Shown in pieces: positions 8,601 to 16,213 of a DNA stretch of 64,000 nucleotides. The notes beneath the pieces are model-generated. The model searched no databases. It was not told where the DNA came from and was given only the letters and a program-made list of their open reading frames with translations. Each line of letters begins with the position of its first letter. The first letter of the stretch is position 1. The position numbers and the translations under genes are program-made. Origin of the DNA: JBEKTW01 sp963727845 (GTDB lineage: Bacteria; Bacteroidota; Ignavibacteria; UBA10030; SZUA-254); assembly GCA_963727845.1 (NCBI GenBank), contig CAVSHI010000003.1, positions 744,001 through 808,000 on the forward strand, written 5' to 3'.

Positions 8601-9419
8601 CCTCGCGTCCAGCCGGTAATGATACGTCGAGGTGGCGGATAGTCCCGACAGGTTGTAGGAAACCGCAACGGACTCCGATCCTGCCGCAAACGTTGCGGGA
8701 GTTGAATTTCCGTAGGAGAGGGTCGAACCCCACTCAAATGTCACCAGTGCGGTGTCGGCATTTGCAGTCACCGTTCCTCTGAGGGTGGCGGAATTGATCG
8801 TTACATTCGATGCGGGATATGTCGTCGGCACCGGTAGCTGGCCAATGCGCGGTAATGGACCTGAAGCGATGATGAGCAGGTCGTGAAGATTGGATTTCGT
8901 AAGACTGTAGGAAGTCTGCCCTTTCATATCCACACTGACCAGCGTGTCCGTGACAGGATCCTGCAAGAGCACGGGCCCGCTGTAGAGGGAATTGAGGTCG
9001 GGCCAGGAAAATGTCACGGGATATCCGCCGCTTCCGGCATAGACATGCACCTGGTAGGTATCGACCTGAGAAGGGCTCACATACGGTCGAAGGTCGAGAG
9101 CCAATCCCTGACCGAAGCAGGACGGCGTCCGCGGGTCAATCAGACGGAGGTCGAAGACTCCCGTCGGAGGAAGTGGCGGGAGTTCCCCCTCCCCGAGCGA
9201 CGTATCGATGCAGTACGTGGCATTCGCATGCACTCCAAAACGCACGGTCCCCGCAGCATTTCCGTTATCATAAGCGTTCAGCTGAACAATAAGCGACACG
9301 GGCGACGCGGCAATACCGTTCCTTGAATGCGGTGTTTGACCACCTGGTACTTGGCCATAGGCATAGGGCACGGCGGCCACAAAGAACAAAATTAGTGTCG
9401 TCAGGAAAGTCGTTTTCAT
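5685..9419 (-). CDS. Large secreted multidomain protein with type IX-type C-terminal sorting domain
   Basis: The 1244-residue protein has a signal peptide (residues 1-22, ending PYAYGQ). Three copies of an unrecognised module of about 150 residues are marked by RFGV...C.D..LGE.E.PP.PPTG, a C.GQG..LDLR segment and F.WP.L...YSG. Pairs of fibronectin III/Ig-like domains (EWG...YGNST and YHYR motifs) separate the copies. A further FN3 domain follows, and the last 90 residues begin NYPNPFNPSTT, the hallmark of T9SS/FlgD-like sorting domains. It is predicted to be exported and attached to, or released from, the cell surface. An SD (AGGAG) and a good promoter at 9487-9515 precede it. The binding target is unknown. 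Confidence 0.85.
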   Translation of the reverse strand: MKTTFLTTLILFFVAAVPYAYGQVPGGQTPHSRNGIAASPVSLIVQLNAYDNGNAAGTVRFGVHANATYCIDTSLGEGELPPLPPTGVFDLRLIDPRTPSCFGQGLALDLRPYVSPSQVDTYQVHVYAGSGGYPVTFSWPDLNSLYSGPVLLQDPVTDTLVSVDMKGQTSYSLTKSNLHDLLIIASGPLPRIGQLPVPTTYPASNVTINSATLRGTVTANADTALVTFEWGSTLSYGNSTPATFAAGSESVAVSYNLSGLSATSTYHYRLDARNAAGMAYGADQTFTTPGPGSAPSITTMPVSLVTAASAQLNASVISIGSSASVHFEWGTTSDYGNSTPIIGTPASGPISVTYNLNGLSAGTVYHYRADATNVNGTSYGGDQTFTTLTPVKGQLIVPLKMSDTGNGLTIERFGVHPRATYCIDAGLGEMEVPPPPPTGAFEMRFVDVREAPGACMGQGLYLDLRSFASTTQVDTYQVRFQPGNAGFPLTFSWPNLDSLYSGPVILQDVLTGTLVNVDMKAQTLYAITNPRLNYLYVIASGPIAQPLTPIATTTTAGGAPFQFEGTVYPNGLPTSAWFEYGTTTAYSNSTIPQILSADSLVQFSQEVSGLTPNTVYHFRIAARNTNGIGYGFDQRFKTADPAKLPKIVTLPATNITAGSATLNATLESDSSFATGYFYWGTTTSYDHSVWVPEIQAITPTPVTCNLSGLSPNTTYHYTLRATNTEGSAQGADQAFTTLAGDSGAGFSIPLLVRDNGTGSGVIRFGVNVNATGCIDPALGEYELPPRPPTGDFDTRFVDPRMNDSVNLNCFGQGVNLDLRRYDSSSQRDVYVFTVQPGPGGFPITISWPDLHNYYSGTVQMLPSPIVISQRFLGIDMKSTDSVTIPGALSITITAVGPILTPSWPQQYRSVAPYLISVQDVPFDQGGFVTLKWYASILDTNVDYLPSYSIWRALPDTNPLWCCPGAAAHRSPMTPKAVRRVKKFKGLDYAWEWIANVPAHRFSEYSYTAPTLYDSSDLTDGKEYFLVSAQTTDPNVFYDSNVDSGYSVDNIPPAPPGNLTATRQGTSVKLQWSANHEPDLRGYILYRICSPTGLIPLAKCCDTMFVDTNPPQVDLITYTVRAQDVHGNLSKPSQPALLEVMGVIEVGAGIPTSYALHQNYPNPFNPSTTLAFDIPKESFVTLKIYNTLGEEVGVLVNTTLGAGTYRMTYDASRLLSGVYFYRVLAVDPQTGAKEFSQTKKLMILK

Positions 9420-9486
9420 GGCAATCTCCTTGATGCTTGTACCTCAAGAACAGGTCCACACTGCCGGACCCCCACCTCCAAACTAA

Positions 9487-9515
9487 AAGATAAAAACTAC
9501 TCTTTCGAAAGTCAA
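9487..9515 (-). promoter_or_regulatory. Sigma-70-type promoter of the secreted-protein gene
   Basis: On the minus strand TTGACT and TATCTT are separated by exactly 17 bp. The start codon lies about 68 bp downstream of the -10, with AGGAG at a normal distance from it. The spacing and sequence match the other promoters in this window. Confidence 0.6.
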
Positions 9516-9555
9516 ACCCGAGGGCCTTCCGGTAGTGCATCATTATCATTTTTGA

Positions 9556-9660
9556 ATGCTGGCCGAAACTCCTCCTATAATCCTCCCCTGAAAAGGGAGG
9601 ATGTTTTGGCACTCTCCCTTAACAGGGGAGACTCGGAGAGGGGTTGAATTTGGGCAATAC
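9556..9660. repeat. Family E repeat, copy 1
   Basis: This roughly 100-bp segment (AACTCCTCCTATAATCCTCCCCT, then an inverted GGGAGGAT hairpin, then GGAGAGGGGTT) has a close copy in the same orientation at 59661-59765 and a partial one near 5607-5640. It occupies most of the gap 9420-9737, between the promoter of the secreted protein and the end of the GT4 gene. No gene is seen in that gap. Confidence 0.7.
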
Positions 9661-9737
9661 AATTCAAACTGAGCCATTTCCAGATACCGACAGAACACTT
9701 CGGAGAAAACAGGCAAGGATAAGTGGATTCCGCTATT

Positions 9738-10877
9738 TCATTGAATGTGATGCCCGGCACGGGTCAGGGCTTCAATTGCCTCCACCAACCTGTCCCATGA
9801 ATATTTTTTCTTCTCCTCCTTCACGTGCGCTGAGAATTCCTCTTCTCTCCCTTCCTTATAGAACCTGAGAATGCCGTCGGCAAGAGCCCGGCTGTCGTTG
9901 GGGGCGACGATAAATCCGGTTTTCCCGTCGATCACGACTTCGGCGAGCCCACCTACATCGGTGGCAATGACCGGTTTGTCAAACTGATACGCGATCTGGG
10001 CGATGCCGCTCTGCGTTGCCGAATGATACGGCAGCACGACAACATCCGCGGCGCTGAAATAGACGGACACTTCGCCGGTAGGAATATACTCGGAAACAAA
10101 ACGGACATTGGCCTCAAGCCGCAGCGACCGGACACGTTCGCGGCACTTCGTTTCACTGTCGTAAAATTCCCCGACAACGAGGAGGAGAATGTCTTCCCCG
10201 CCGTCTACGACCCGGCGCATGGCTTCAATCAACGTCATCAGACCTTTGTACGCCCGCACATATCCGAAGAATAGCAAAACATGCCCGGCGGTAATCCCCA
10301 GCTTCCGTCTCGCTTCTTCTTTCTGAAGAGGAGAACCGAAGTTTTCATACACCGGGTGGGGAACGTTCCGGAACCGGGCGGAGGGAAAATACCGGACCAG
10401 GTTCTTCTCAACGGCATCCGACTGTACGATAAAAAAGTCGGCCTGTTTGAACGCGTATTTTGTGAACATGACGTCGCCGGGCCGGCGCTCGTGCGGGATA
10501 ACATTGTCGCAGATGAAGAGTACTTTTGTTTTTGAGTTTTTCTTCACGAGCTTCGCGATCGTGCCGAAGCACGGTCCGAAGAACGGAAGCCAGTACTTGA
10601 AAATTACGAGATCGGGTGAGCGCCTGCGAATTTCCCGCGCGACGGCGATCCAGTTGAACGGATTTATCGAATCGACAAGCTGCGGGGCCGAAGCCGCATG
10701 CGATTGTTCTCCGACCTCCACCTGTGTTGTTCCGGGGAACAGGAGCCCGGGATACTGCCGCTTGAAGGTGATCGTTTCTACATGGTGCTGCCGGCCCAGG
10801 TGTTCGGCGAGCAGCGCGTTATAGTGCGCGATCCCTCCCCTCAGCGGATACGCCGTACCGACAATGATGATGTTCAT
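9738..10877 (-). CDS. Family 4 (GT-B) glycosyltransferase
   Basis: The 379-residue protein has a GT-B fold layout. The N-terminal domain opens with IIIVGTAYPLRGGIAHYN, the middle has FFGYVRAYKGL (start of the nucleotide-binding domain), and the C-terminal donor site shows YHSATQSGIAQIA with VIATDVGGLAEVV. It likely adds a sugar to a lipid-linked surface glycan. I start at ATG 10877, preceded by GGAG 8 bp upstream; the longer frame to 10901 adds nothing family-like. It is separated from the GT9 gene by about 210 bp containing a repeat, so it may be expressed separately. The donor sugar is not predictable. Confidence 0.88.
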   Translation of the reverse strand: MNIIIVGTAYPLRGGIAHYNALLAEHLGRQHHVETITFKRQYPGLLFPGTTQVEVGEQSHAASAPQLVDSINPFNWIAVAREIRRRSPDLVIFKYWLPFFGPCFGTIAKLVKKNSKTKVLFICDNVIPHERRPGDVMFTKYAFKQADFFIVQSDAVEKNLVRYFPSARFRNVPHPVYENFGSPLQKEEARRKLGITAGHVLLFFGYVRAYKGLMTLIEAMRRVVDGGEDILLLVVGEFYDSETKCRERVRSLRLEANVRFVSEYIPTGEVSVYFSAADVVVLPYHSATQSGIAQIAYQFDKPVIATDVGGLAEVVIDGKTGFIVAPNDSRALADGILRFYKEGREEEFSAHVKEEKKKYSWDRLVEAIEALTRAGHHIQ

Positions 10878-10954
10878 TTCATGACTCCCGACGTTGTACA
10901 AAAGACCCGGTCGCTCTGTCTGAATAACAGATTGAATAAGATTTGCCGTGTGTA

Positions 10955-11040
10955 ACCCTCACCCCTCCGCCTGCGGCGGTTTCCCCTCTCCCTCCGCCTC
11001 AGGCGGAGTGGGAGAGGGGAATTAAAGAGGAGAGGGTAAC
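10955..11040. repeat. CCCTCTCC-type palindromic repeat
   Basis: The segment starts AACCCTCACCCCTCCGCC, contains the internal inverted pair CCTCCGCCTGCGGCGG and CCGCCTCAGGCGG, and closes with GAGGAGAGGGTAAC, so its ends are complementary. A similar composition occurs at 34835-34903. It fills most of the GT4-GT9 gap. Confidence 0.6.
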
Positions 11041-11091
11041 GAACGCCATGGCGATTCAAGGACGTACCAACAATAACCGAGTTACCCGAAA

Positions 11092-12174
11092 CTATGGCGA
11101 TGCGAGCAAACTCCGGCAGGCATCGAATACACGGTCGACCGATACATATTGCATGCAATTGTTCGGGCAGGTCGGCGAATAGAAACAGGTGCATTCGAAG
11201 TCCGGCTCGAGAATTGTTCCCCGGCCGTACAGCTCGAACTCATGCTTGTTGAAAATATTATTGAACAGAACAATCTTCTTCTTCAGTCCGATGGTTAGAT
11301 GCATTGCCATTGTTACCGCTGTGACAACGAGCTCGCACGTGTTTACCTCGCTCATAAATTGCTTCAGCGGGAAATGACCGAGGTACAATGCTCCGCTCTG
11401 CCGGGCAAGTTTCAGGTTCTTTTTGTGCTCCTGCTCGCCGCCGAGGAGCAGCGGGACGTACCCCGCTTTTTTGAGTTTCCGTGCAAGCGAAATCCACGAG
11501 GCATCGGGCCACAAGCGCGATGTCCAGCGGCCGCCACACCCGGTGTTCAATCCGACAATCCTCTTCTTCTTTGGAAGCTTCCAGACGTACTCACCGATCG
11601 CCGGCATAATGTACTCTTCACCCCGGAACTCAAATCCGCAGATTTCAAATATCTCCTGCTGGTAGCTTCTCGTATTCGCCTTGCTGAGGTCATCGAATAC
11701 GCCGGTGAGGTATTTATGTTCTGCCGCTGCATCGATCGGCACACATTTCCCCTCGCGGAGGGTGTAACCCTTCTTCACCCGGGCATCGATTCTCGAACAG
11801 AGAGCGCACGCTTCCCTGTCTTTATCCAGGTTGTACACCGTGTCGAATAACGTCGCGCCGAGCGTCGCAATACTCTGCGGCGTAAACGGAAGAACGAGGT
11901 CGGCTGCGTTCGGCACGATCTCCGGCGTCAATGTGAGCCACCAGATCTCCGCGTGCGGCTCTGCAAGCTTCAGCGTGCGGAGCAGCGGCGTTGTCCGTAT
12001 CACATCGCCAATCGCCCCGAGTTTGATGATGAGAATTCTCTTGTCGATGCGGTCGTAATGCCGGCATGCGTCGCCGCGATCATCGATGCAGTGCACACCG
12101 TGGAGTTTATGAGGCCGGCACGGAACATCACCGCGGAAGAACCGGCAATCCTGCTTGATATCTTTGACGGTCAT
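11092..12174 (-). CDS. Family 9 glycosyltransferase (heptosyltransferase-like)
   Basis: The 360-residue protein has the GT9 signature ILIIKLGAIGDVIRTTPLL at about 47-65 and a C-terminal donor site including LGLNTGCGGRW and LLLGGEQE. An N-terminal extension carries four Cys (C10, C19, C29, C37), and a Cys-rich C-terminus has TCFYSPTCPNNC. This pairing suggests a metal or disulfide site specific to the subfamily. It is likely to transfer heptose or a related sugar to lipopolysaccharide core at the inner membrane. It sits 13 bp after the GT39-like gene in a run of surface glycan genes. The exact sugar is unknown. Confidence 0.88.
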   Translation of the reverse strand: MTVKDIKQDCRFFRGDVPCRPHKLHGVHCIDDRGDACRHYDRIDKRILIIKLGAIGDVIRTTPLLRTLKLAEPHAEIWWLTLTPEIVPNAADLVLPFTPQSIATLGATLFDTVYNLDKDREACALCSRIDARVKKGYTLREGKCVPIDAAAEHKYLTGVFDDLSKANTRSYQQEIFEICGFEFRGEEYIMPAIGEYVWKLPKKKRIVGLNTGCGGRWTSRLWPDASWISLARKLKKAGYVPLLLGGEQEHKKNLKLARQSGALYLGHFPLKQFMSEVNTCELVVTAVTMAMHLTIGLKKKIVLFNNIFNKHEFELYGRGTILEPDFECTCFYSPTCPNNCMQYVSVDRVFDACRSLLASP

Positions 12175-12187
12175 ATCGATTTAGGAT

Positions 12188-13786
12188 TTATTCGTATTTC
12201 ATTTGATAGAGAACTGCGGGCGGGTTGTACACCTCAACGACAGGCTGCAATTGTCGCGGGGCCCGCGCCGGGTCGAGCAGGTAACTGAACTGCGGCCTCA
12301 AACCGGCCTCGATACCGCTGTAGAAGAGATAGTCGGCATGCGCTTTCCTGCATTCGGAGATCAGCTCATCGATCGAGTTCACGTACGCGAACGGGACAAA
12401 TTTCATCTTCAGGTAGTAGGCGGCTTGCGGTTTCCTGGCCATGATAATAGTGCCGTCGGGAACGCCGGCCGAATGCTGGAAAAATGCGTCCCGCAGCTGA
12501 AGAATTTCCGACGGACCGGAGTCGATATCGCCGGAAACTTTTTCGAGAGCACCTCTACCGGCGATGAACATGACGACGATCAGAACAACATGCTTCACCC
12601 CGAACCGCGCGAATCCCATCGCGGGAATCTTCCGCCATTGGAAGAAAACGGCCACAAGCAGGAGGATAGTCGGCGCGAGAAACAACGAAAACCGTTCGCC
12701 GTAAAATACCGGCAGGAGAACAAGATAAAAGGCGGCGGCGAAGACAAAGTACATGAGCTGCTGCCGGTCGATCTTCTGCTGGATGAGAGCAACGATCCCG
12801 CCCGCGGCGAAGATCCCGAGGGGCAGGTCAACAAGCGAGCTGATGTCATTCCAAAAATGCTCGCCGGCGTTTGTGAAAATTTGCCGGACGAATCCTCCCG
12901 GATCCTGGACCAGCACATCGATGTACGAAGAAAATTTCCCCGACATTTTCCACCAGTATTCATCCCAACCGACTTTTCCCTTGCCATACATTTCGTAGGC
13001 GATGTTGAGGTAGTTCTTATTATAGAAGAAATTTCCGGTTTCGCGGTGACAGTACAGACTCCAGGGAACGACGAACACAAGCGACGCCAGGATGAAGATG
13101 CCCGTTGCGGTCAGTCGATCTTTCATCGGAACGTTCTTGTAATTCAGGAGGATCAGGCCAACTGCCGCCGCCAGGTAGAACGAGATCGCATTGTATCGGC
13201 TCACGTAGGCGTACCCCGTCACTGCCCCGGCCACGGCGAGTTCCCAGAACCGCAGTCCTGTGCTCCTCAAAAGAAAGAACAAAACGATGACCGCAAGCAT
13301 ATTGAAAAACATGTCCGTGCCCGTCGTGTAGGAGTACTTGAGAAATGTATAATTCGTCACGAGGGCAACCGAAATGATAACGGCACATTCCGGGTTGAAC
13401 AGCTTCGCGATCAATTTGTAGGTCACGTACAGCACCACCGCCGCACTGACCAGAGAAATCAGTATGCCCGCACGGAAGAATTCCCCTGCGACGGAACCGA
13501 CCGCCGCAAGGATCAATTCGTACCCCGGACCTTTGAATGGATCGACCTCGAGAACTCCCTTGAGTATTTTCTGTGCGTGGGGAATGTACGTCCAGTAAAA
13601 ATCGGTTTCGACCCCGTAGTCGCCTATCGTATGATAGGTGAACGCCGTGCTGCACATGACGATGAAATACAGTGCCGAAATGAAAAGGGGGACGTGCTCC
13701 CCGGAGAAGAACTGTGGTAAGGCAAAGGTGGTGTGGCTGGGTTCAAGGGAATGGGGTACCCCATTCCGTTTCTTCTTTCCAGTCAT
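12188..13786 (-). CDS. GT39-like (PMT/ArnT family) membrane glycosyltransferase
   Basis: The 532-residue protein is strongly hydrophobic with around ten membrane segments. An early periplasmic-loop acidic pair (GDYGVETDFYW) follows the first membrane helix, as in lipid-sugar-dependent GT-C enzymes, and a soluble C-terminal portion of about 110 residues follows the helices. Such enzymes use polyprenyl-phosphate sugars on the periplasmic side. The partner fits: a polyprenyl-phosphate glycosyltransferase-like gene ends 13 bp upstream (13799-14911), so the two may act in series. The acceptor (lipid A, protein or glycan) cannot be told from the sequence. Confidence 0.8.
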   Translation of the reverse strand: MTGKKKRNGVPHSLEPSHTTFALPQFFSGEHVPLFISALYFIVMCSTAFTYHTIGDYGVETDFYWTYIPHAQKILKGVLEVDPFKGPGYELILAAVGSVAGEFFRAGILISLVSAAVVLYVTYKLIAKLFNPECAVIISVALVTNYTFLKYSYTTGTDMFFNMLAVIVLFFLLRSTGLRFWELAVAGAVTGYAYVSRYNAISFYLAAAVGLILLNYKNVPMKDRLTATGIFILASLVFVVPWSLYCHRETGNFFYNKNYLNIAYEMYGKGKVGWDEYWWKMSGKFSSYIDVLVQDPGGFVRQIFTNAGEHFWNDISSLVDLPLGIFAAGGIVALIQQKIDRQQLMYFVFAAAFYLVLLPVFYGERFSLFLAPTILLLVAVFFQWRKIPAMGFARFGVKHVVLIVVMFIAGRGALEKVSGDIDSGPSEILQLRDAFFQHSAGVPDGTIIMARKPQAAYYLKMKFVPFAYVNSIDELISECRKAHADYLFYSGIEAGLRPQFSYLLDPARAPRQLQPVVEVYNPPAVLYQMKYE

Positions 13787-13798
13787 GACACTCCGGAA

Positions 13799-14911
13799 CT
13801 ACTTCCAGATTTCCCGGATAGAGTATTCTTCCTCGGATGCCTGGCTGGTCTTGGAAATCATCTCGCCGAGGAGTCCGATGGAAATAAACTGAACGCCCAC
13901 GATGATCAGCAGTACTCCAGCGAAAAAGAGCGGCCGGTTCCCCAGCGCCATGCCTTCGGCGAATTTGAGATACGTAAGGTAAAGATCGATGAGAAAGCCG
14001 GCGAAGAAGAATGCCAATCCCCAGAATCCAAAAAGATGAAGCGGGCGCCGCAGATACCGGGTAGTGAAAAGAACGGTCAGCAGGTCGAGAAATCCCTTCC
14101 AGAACCGGCCCACGCCGAACTTTGTCTTGCCGTACTTCCGGGCATGGTGCTGGACCGGAATCTCCCCGACTTTGTACCCCTGCCAGTGGGCAAGCGCCGG
14201 GATGAAACGGTGCATCTCACCGTACACTTTGACGTCGCGTGTCACTTCCCTCCGGTAGGCTTTTAATCCGCAGTTGAAATCGTGAAGACGAAGACCGGTG
14301 AGTAATGAGGTCACGAGATTGAACATTCGCGACGGAACCGTCTTCGTGATGGGATCGTATCGTTTTCTCTTCCAGCCCGAGACGAGGTCGTATCCTTTTT
14401 TGAGCTCGTTGATAAGATTGGGAATTTCATTCGGGTCGTCCTGCAAATCGGCATCCATCGTGATGATGAAAGCGCCTTGGGCGTGATGAAAACCCACCGC
14501 CAGCGCGGCGGATTTCCCGTAGTTGCGGCGGAACCGGATAATCTTGACGCGCCGGTCCCTCCTTCGCAATTCGTGCAGCACGCGCGTCGAACCGTCGGTA
14601 CTTCCGTCATCGACAAAGAGAATTTCATATCTCCCTGTGCGATTCAGAACCGTTCTGAGCTGTTCGTATAACTCCGGCAACGACTTTTCTTCATTGTACA
14701 GCGGAATGACAACGCTCACCTCGGTGTTCTCCCGCTGTGGCTGGCGGGGGCGCTGTTCGCGTCGCACCTGGTCGTGGGGACGGCCCCCGTGCCGCTGGCG
14801 ATCGTTCGTCCTTTGTGGGGGCTGCGGTCTCGTCCCAGGTGTCTGGTTCACATTCGGAACTGCGGGCGTTTCCGGAGGCGTTTGGGGTACTTCTTGATTT
14901 TCATCGGCCAT
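13799..14911 (-). CDS. Family 2 glycosyltransferase with C-terminal membrane segments (ArnC/DPM-like)
   Basis: The 370-residue protein has an unusual Pro/Gln/Arg-rich disordered N-terminus of about 60 residues. A GT-A domain follows (VSVVIPLYNEEKSLPEL, then ILFVDDGSTDGS, then TMDADLQDDP), with two C-terminal membrane helices. This is the layout of polyprenyl-phosphate sugar transferases, which load the lipid carrier used by GT39-type enzymes. The gene directly precedes such an enzyme with a 12-bp gap, which supports that reading. A promoter at 14938-14966 drives it. Confidence 0.88.
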   Translation of the reverse strand: MADENQEVPQTPPETPAVPNVNQTPGTRPQPPQRTNDRQRHGGRPHDQVRREQRPRQPQRENTEVSVVIPLYNEEKSLPELYEQLRTVLNRTGRYEILFVDDGSTDGSTRVLHELRRRDRRVKIIRFRRNYGKSAALAVGFHHAQGAFIITMDADLQDDPNEIPNLINELKKGYDLVSGWKRKRYDPITKTVPSRMFNLVTSLLTGLRLHDFNCGLKAYRREVTRDVKVYGEMHRFIPALAHWQGYKVGEIPVQHHARKYGKTKFGVGRFWKGFLDLLTVLFTTRYLRRPLHLFGFWGLAFFFAGFLIDLYLTYLKFAEGMALGNRPLFFAGVLLIIVGVQFISIGLLGEMISKTSQASEEEYSIREIWK

Positions 14912-14937
14912 TGATTCTCCACTTCAGTTTAAGCTTA

Positions 14938-14966
14938 ATAATACGACTATTTCCCCTCATAATCAA
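14938..14966 (-). promoter_or_regulatory. Sigma-70-type promoter of the GT2-GT39-GT9 operon
   Basis: TTGATT and TATTAT on the minus strand are 17 bp apart, and the start codon lies 26 bp downstream of the -10. No repeat interrupts the leader. This marks 14911-11092 as one transcription unit. Confidence 0.6.
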
Positions 14967-15018
14967 TGCTCCTCGGGACAGGTTAGTAAGTCGATTTGAT
15001 CCGTCATTTTGTCCCAAA

Positions 15019-15238
15019 CCGACATGGCAGAGGAACGACAACATTGCGTCCCCTCTTGCCGAAGCCATTCCTCGGGTCGAGAGGGGACTATAGGGGTGTG
15101 TTATTGACCGATAGCTTCCTGGTTGTGTGAGTGGCAGTGAAGTTCCATCCATAGTTACCCACCCCGTCGACTTCGTCGACACCCCTCCAAGGAGGGGAAT
15201 TCCGTTTCCCCGGAATTCAAACTGCCCCACTACCCGGG
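15019..15238. repeat. Family C repeat, copy 1
   Basis: A segment of about 220 bp starting CCGACATGGCAGAGG contains two hairpin blocks (a GTCCCCTCTT...GAGAGGGGAC pair and CACCCCGTCGACTTCGTCGAC followed by CCCTCCAAGGAGGGG). It has a similar partner at 32570-32790 in the same orientation. The second block is nearly identical between copies, while the segment between blocks is diverged. It occupies most of the gap 14967-15363, in which no gene is visible. Confidence 0.75.
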
Positions 15239-15363
15239 ACAGGGAATTGAGCAAGAACGAGTAACTTTAAGGGCTGGAGGACTCATTAATTGCCACAAAA
15301 ATGACCCAAGTTCTTTGATGCCACCGGTGATGAAACCCTCCAAAATTCCGCTACAGCGGTAAT

Positions 15364-16170
15364 CTACTTCTTAACTGCAATGAGATGATGCAGGTTGCTT
15401 CTGCCAAAGGTTTCATCCCTCATGGTAATTTTATAACCAAGTCTTTCCAATTGCCGTTTTATCCTGCGAGCATTTCGCTCATCATCAAGGTCATGAATCT
15501 CAAGGGTGAGGGCTTTAATCTGCATTGATACGGCAGGATCAACCTGATCGATAATATCATACTCACCTCCTTCGCAATCGATCTTCATGAGTTCAATTGT
15601 CTTTCCCTGGAGACTTTCAATGATAGACTTCAAGTTAATCGAATCAACTTCAAATCCTTTTGACGAATCGTGTTCAGTTTTTTCACCCGCATGACCCGAT
15701 ACGCTCATTTCTGTATCCATGAAGAACTTGACGCGCCCATTCGTTTGGGTTACTGCCTTCTGTACGATTTCAATGTTTGTCCGATTATTCAAAAGAATAT
15801 TATTCCGGAGGTGGACACAATTTTCTTCAATCGGCTCAAAACAAATAATCCTACCCGGATGCATGACCGATAATGCCATAACGGAAACCCCGACGTTCGC
15901 TCCGACATCAACCACAATCGTGTCACCGGATCCCGAGAACACAAAATTCTTCAATTGGTAACAGTCATGATCAATGATCTCAACGATACTTTCATAGAGA
16001 GGAGTCGTGTAGCCCGCCTCAAATATCAAAACATTTTCTCGCCATCCGACTTCCATACGTTGTTTCCGTATGCTTGGTGCCGGAAGAAATTCATAATTGT
16101 CTGATATTCTGAAGATTTTCTTTACAACCCGTTTAATCTGCCATCTTAGACTTCTTGTTGCCTTGCTCAT
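15364..16170 (-). CDS. FkbM family methyltransferase
   Basis: The 268-residue protein shows the FkbM pattern: VVDVGANVGVSVMAL (SAM motif I), ICFEPIEENCVHLRNNI, and the family-typical block IELMKIDCEGGEYDII. It probably O-methylates a surface sugar. It has its own promoter (16185-16213) and lies beyond a repeat from the glycosyltransferase operon. By eye its base composition is more AT-rich than its neighbours, which is compatible with separate acquisition. The basic N-terminus is typical for proteins of this type and is not a signal peptide. Confidence 0.87.
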   Translation of the reverse strand: MSKATRSLRWQIKRVVKKIFRISDNYEFLPAPSIRKQRMEVGWRENVLIFEAGYTTPLYESIVEIIDHDCYQLKNFVFSGSGDTIVVDVGANVGVSVMALSVMHPGRIICFEPIEENCVHLRNNILLNNRTNIEIVQKAVTQTNGRVKFFMDTEMSVSGHAGEKTEHDSSKGFEVDSINLKSIIESLQGKTIELMKIDCEGGEYDIIDQVDPAVSMQIKALTLEIHDLDDERNARRIKRQLERLGYKITMRDETFGRSNLHHLIAVKK

Positions 16171-16184
16171 TGTTGATCCTCTGA

Positions 16185-16213
16185 AATATAGTATGCCAAA
16201 TATGGACCGTCAG
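16185..16213 (-). promoter_or_regulatory. Sigma-70-type promoter of the FkbM gene
   Basis: CTGACG and TATATT are 17 bp apart on the minus strand. The -35 overlaps the stop codon of the upstream zincin gene. The start codon lies 14 bp beyond the -10, so the 5' leader is very short. Confidence 0.5.

Noticed and set aside
12203..13720. A 505-codon open frame on the plus strand
   Set aside because: It lies entirely antisense to the GT39-like membrane protein gene, has the charged, His-rich composition of a mirror frame, and matches no family.
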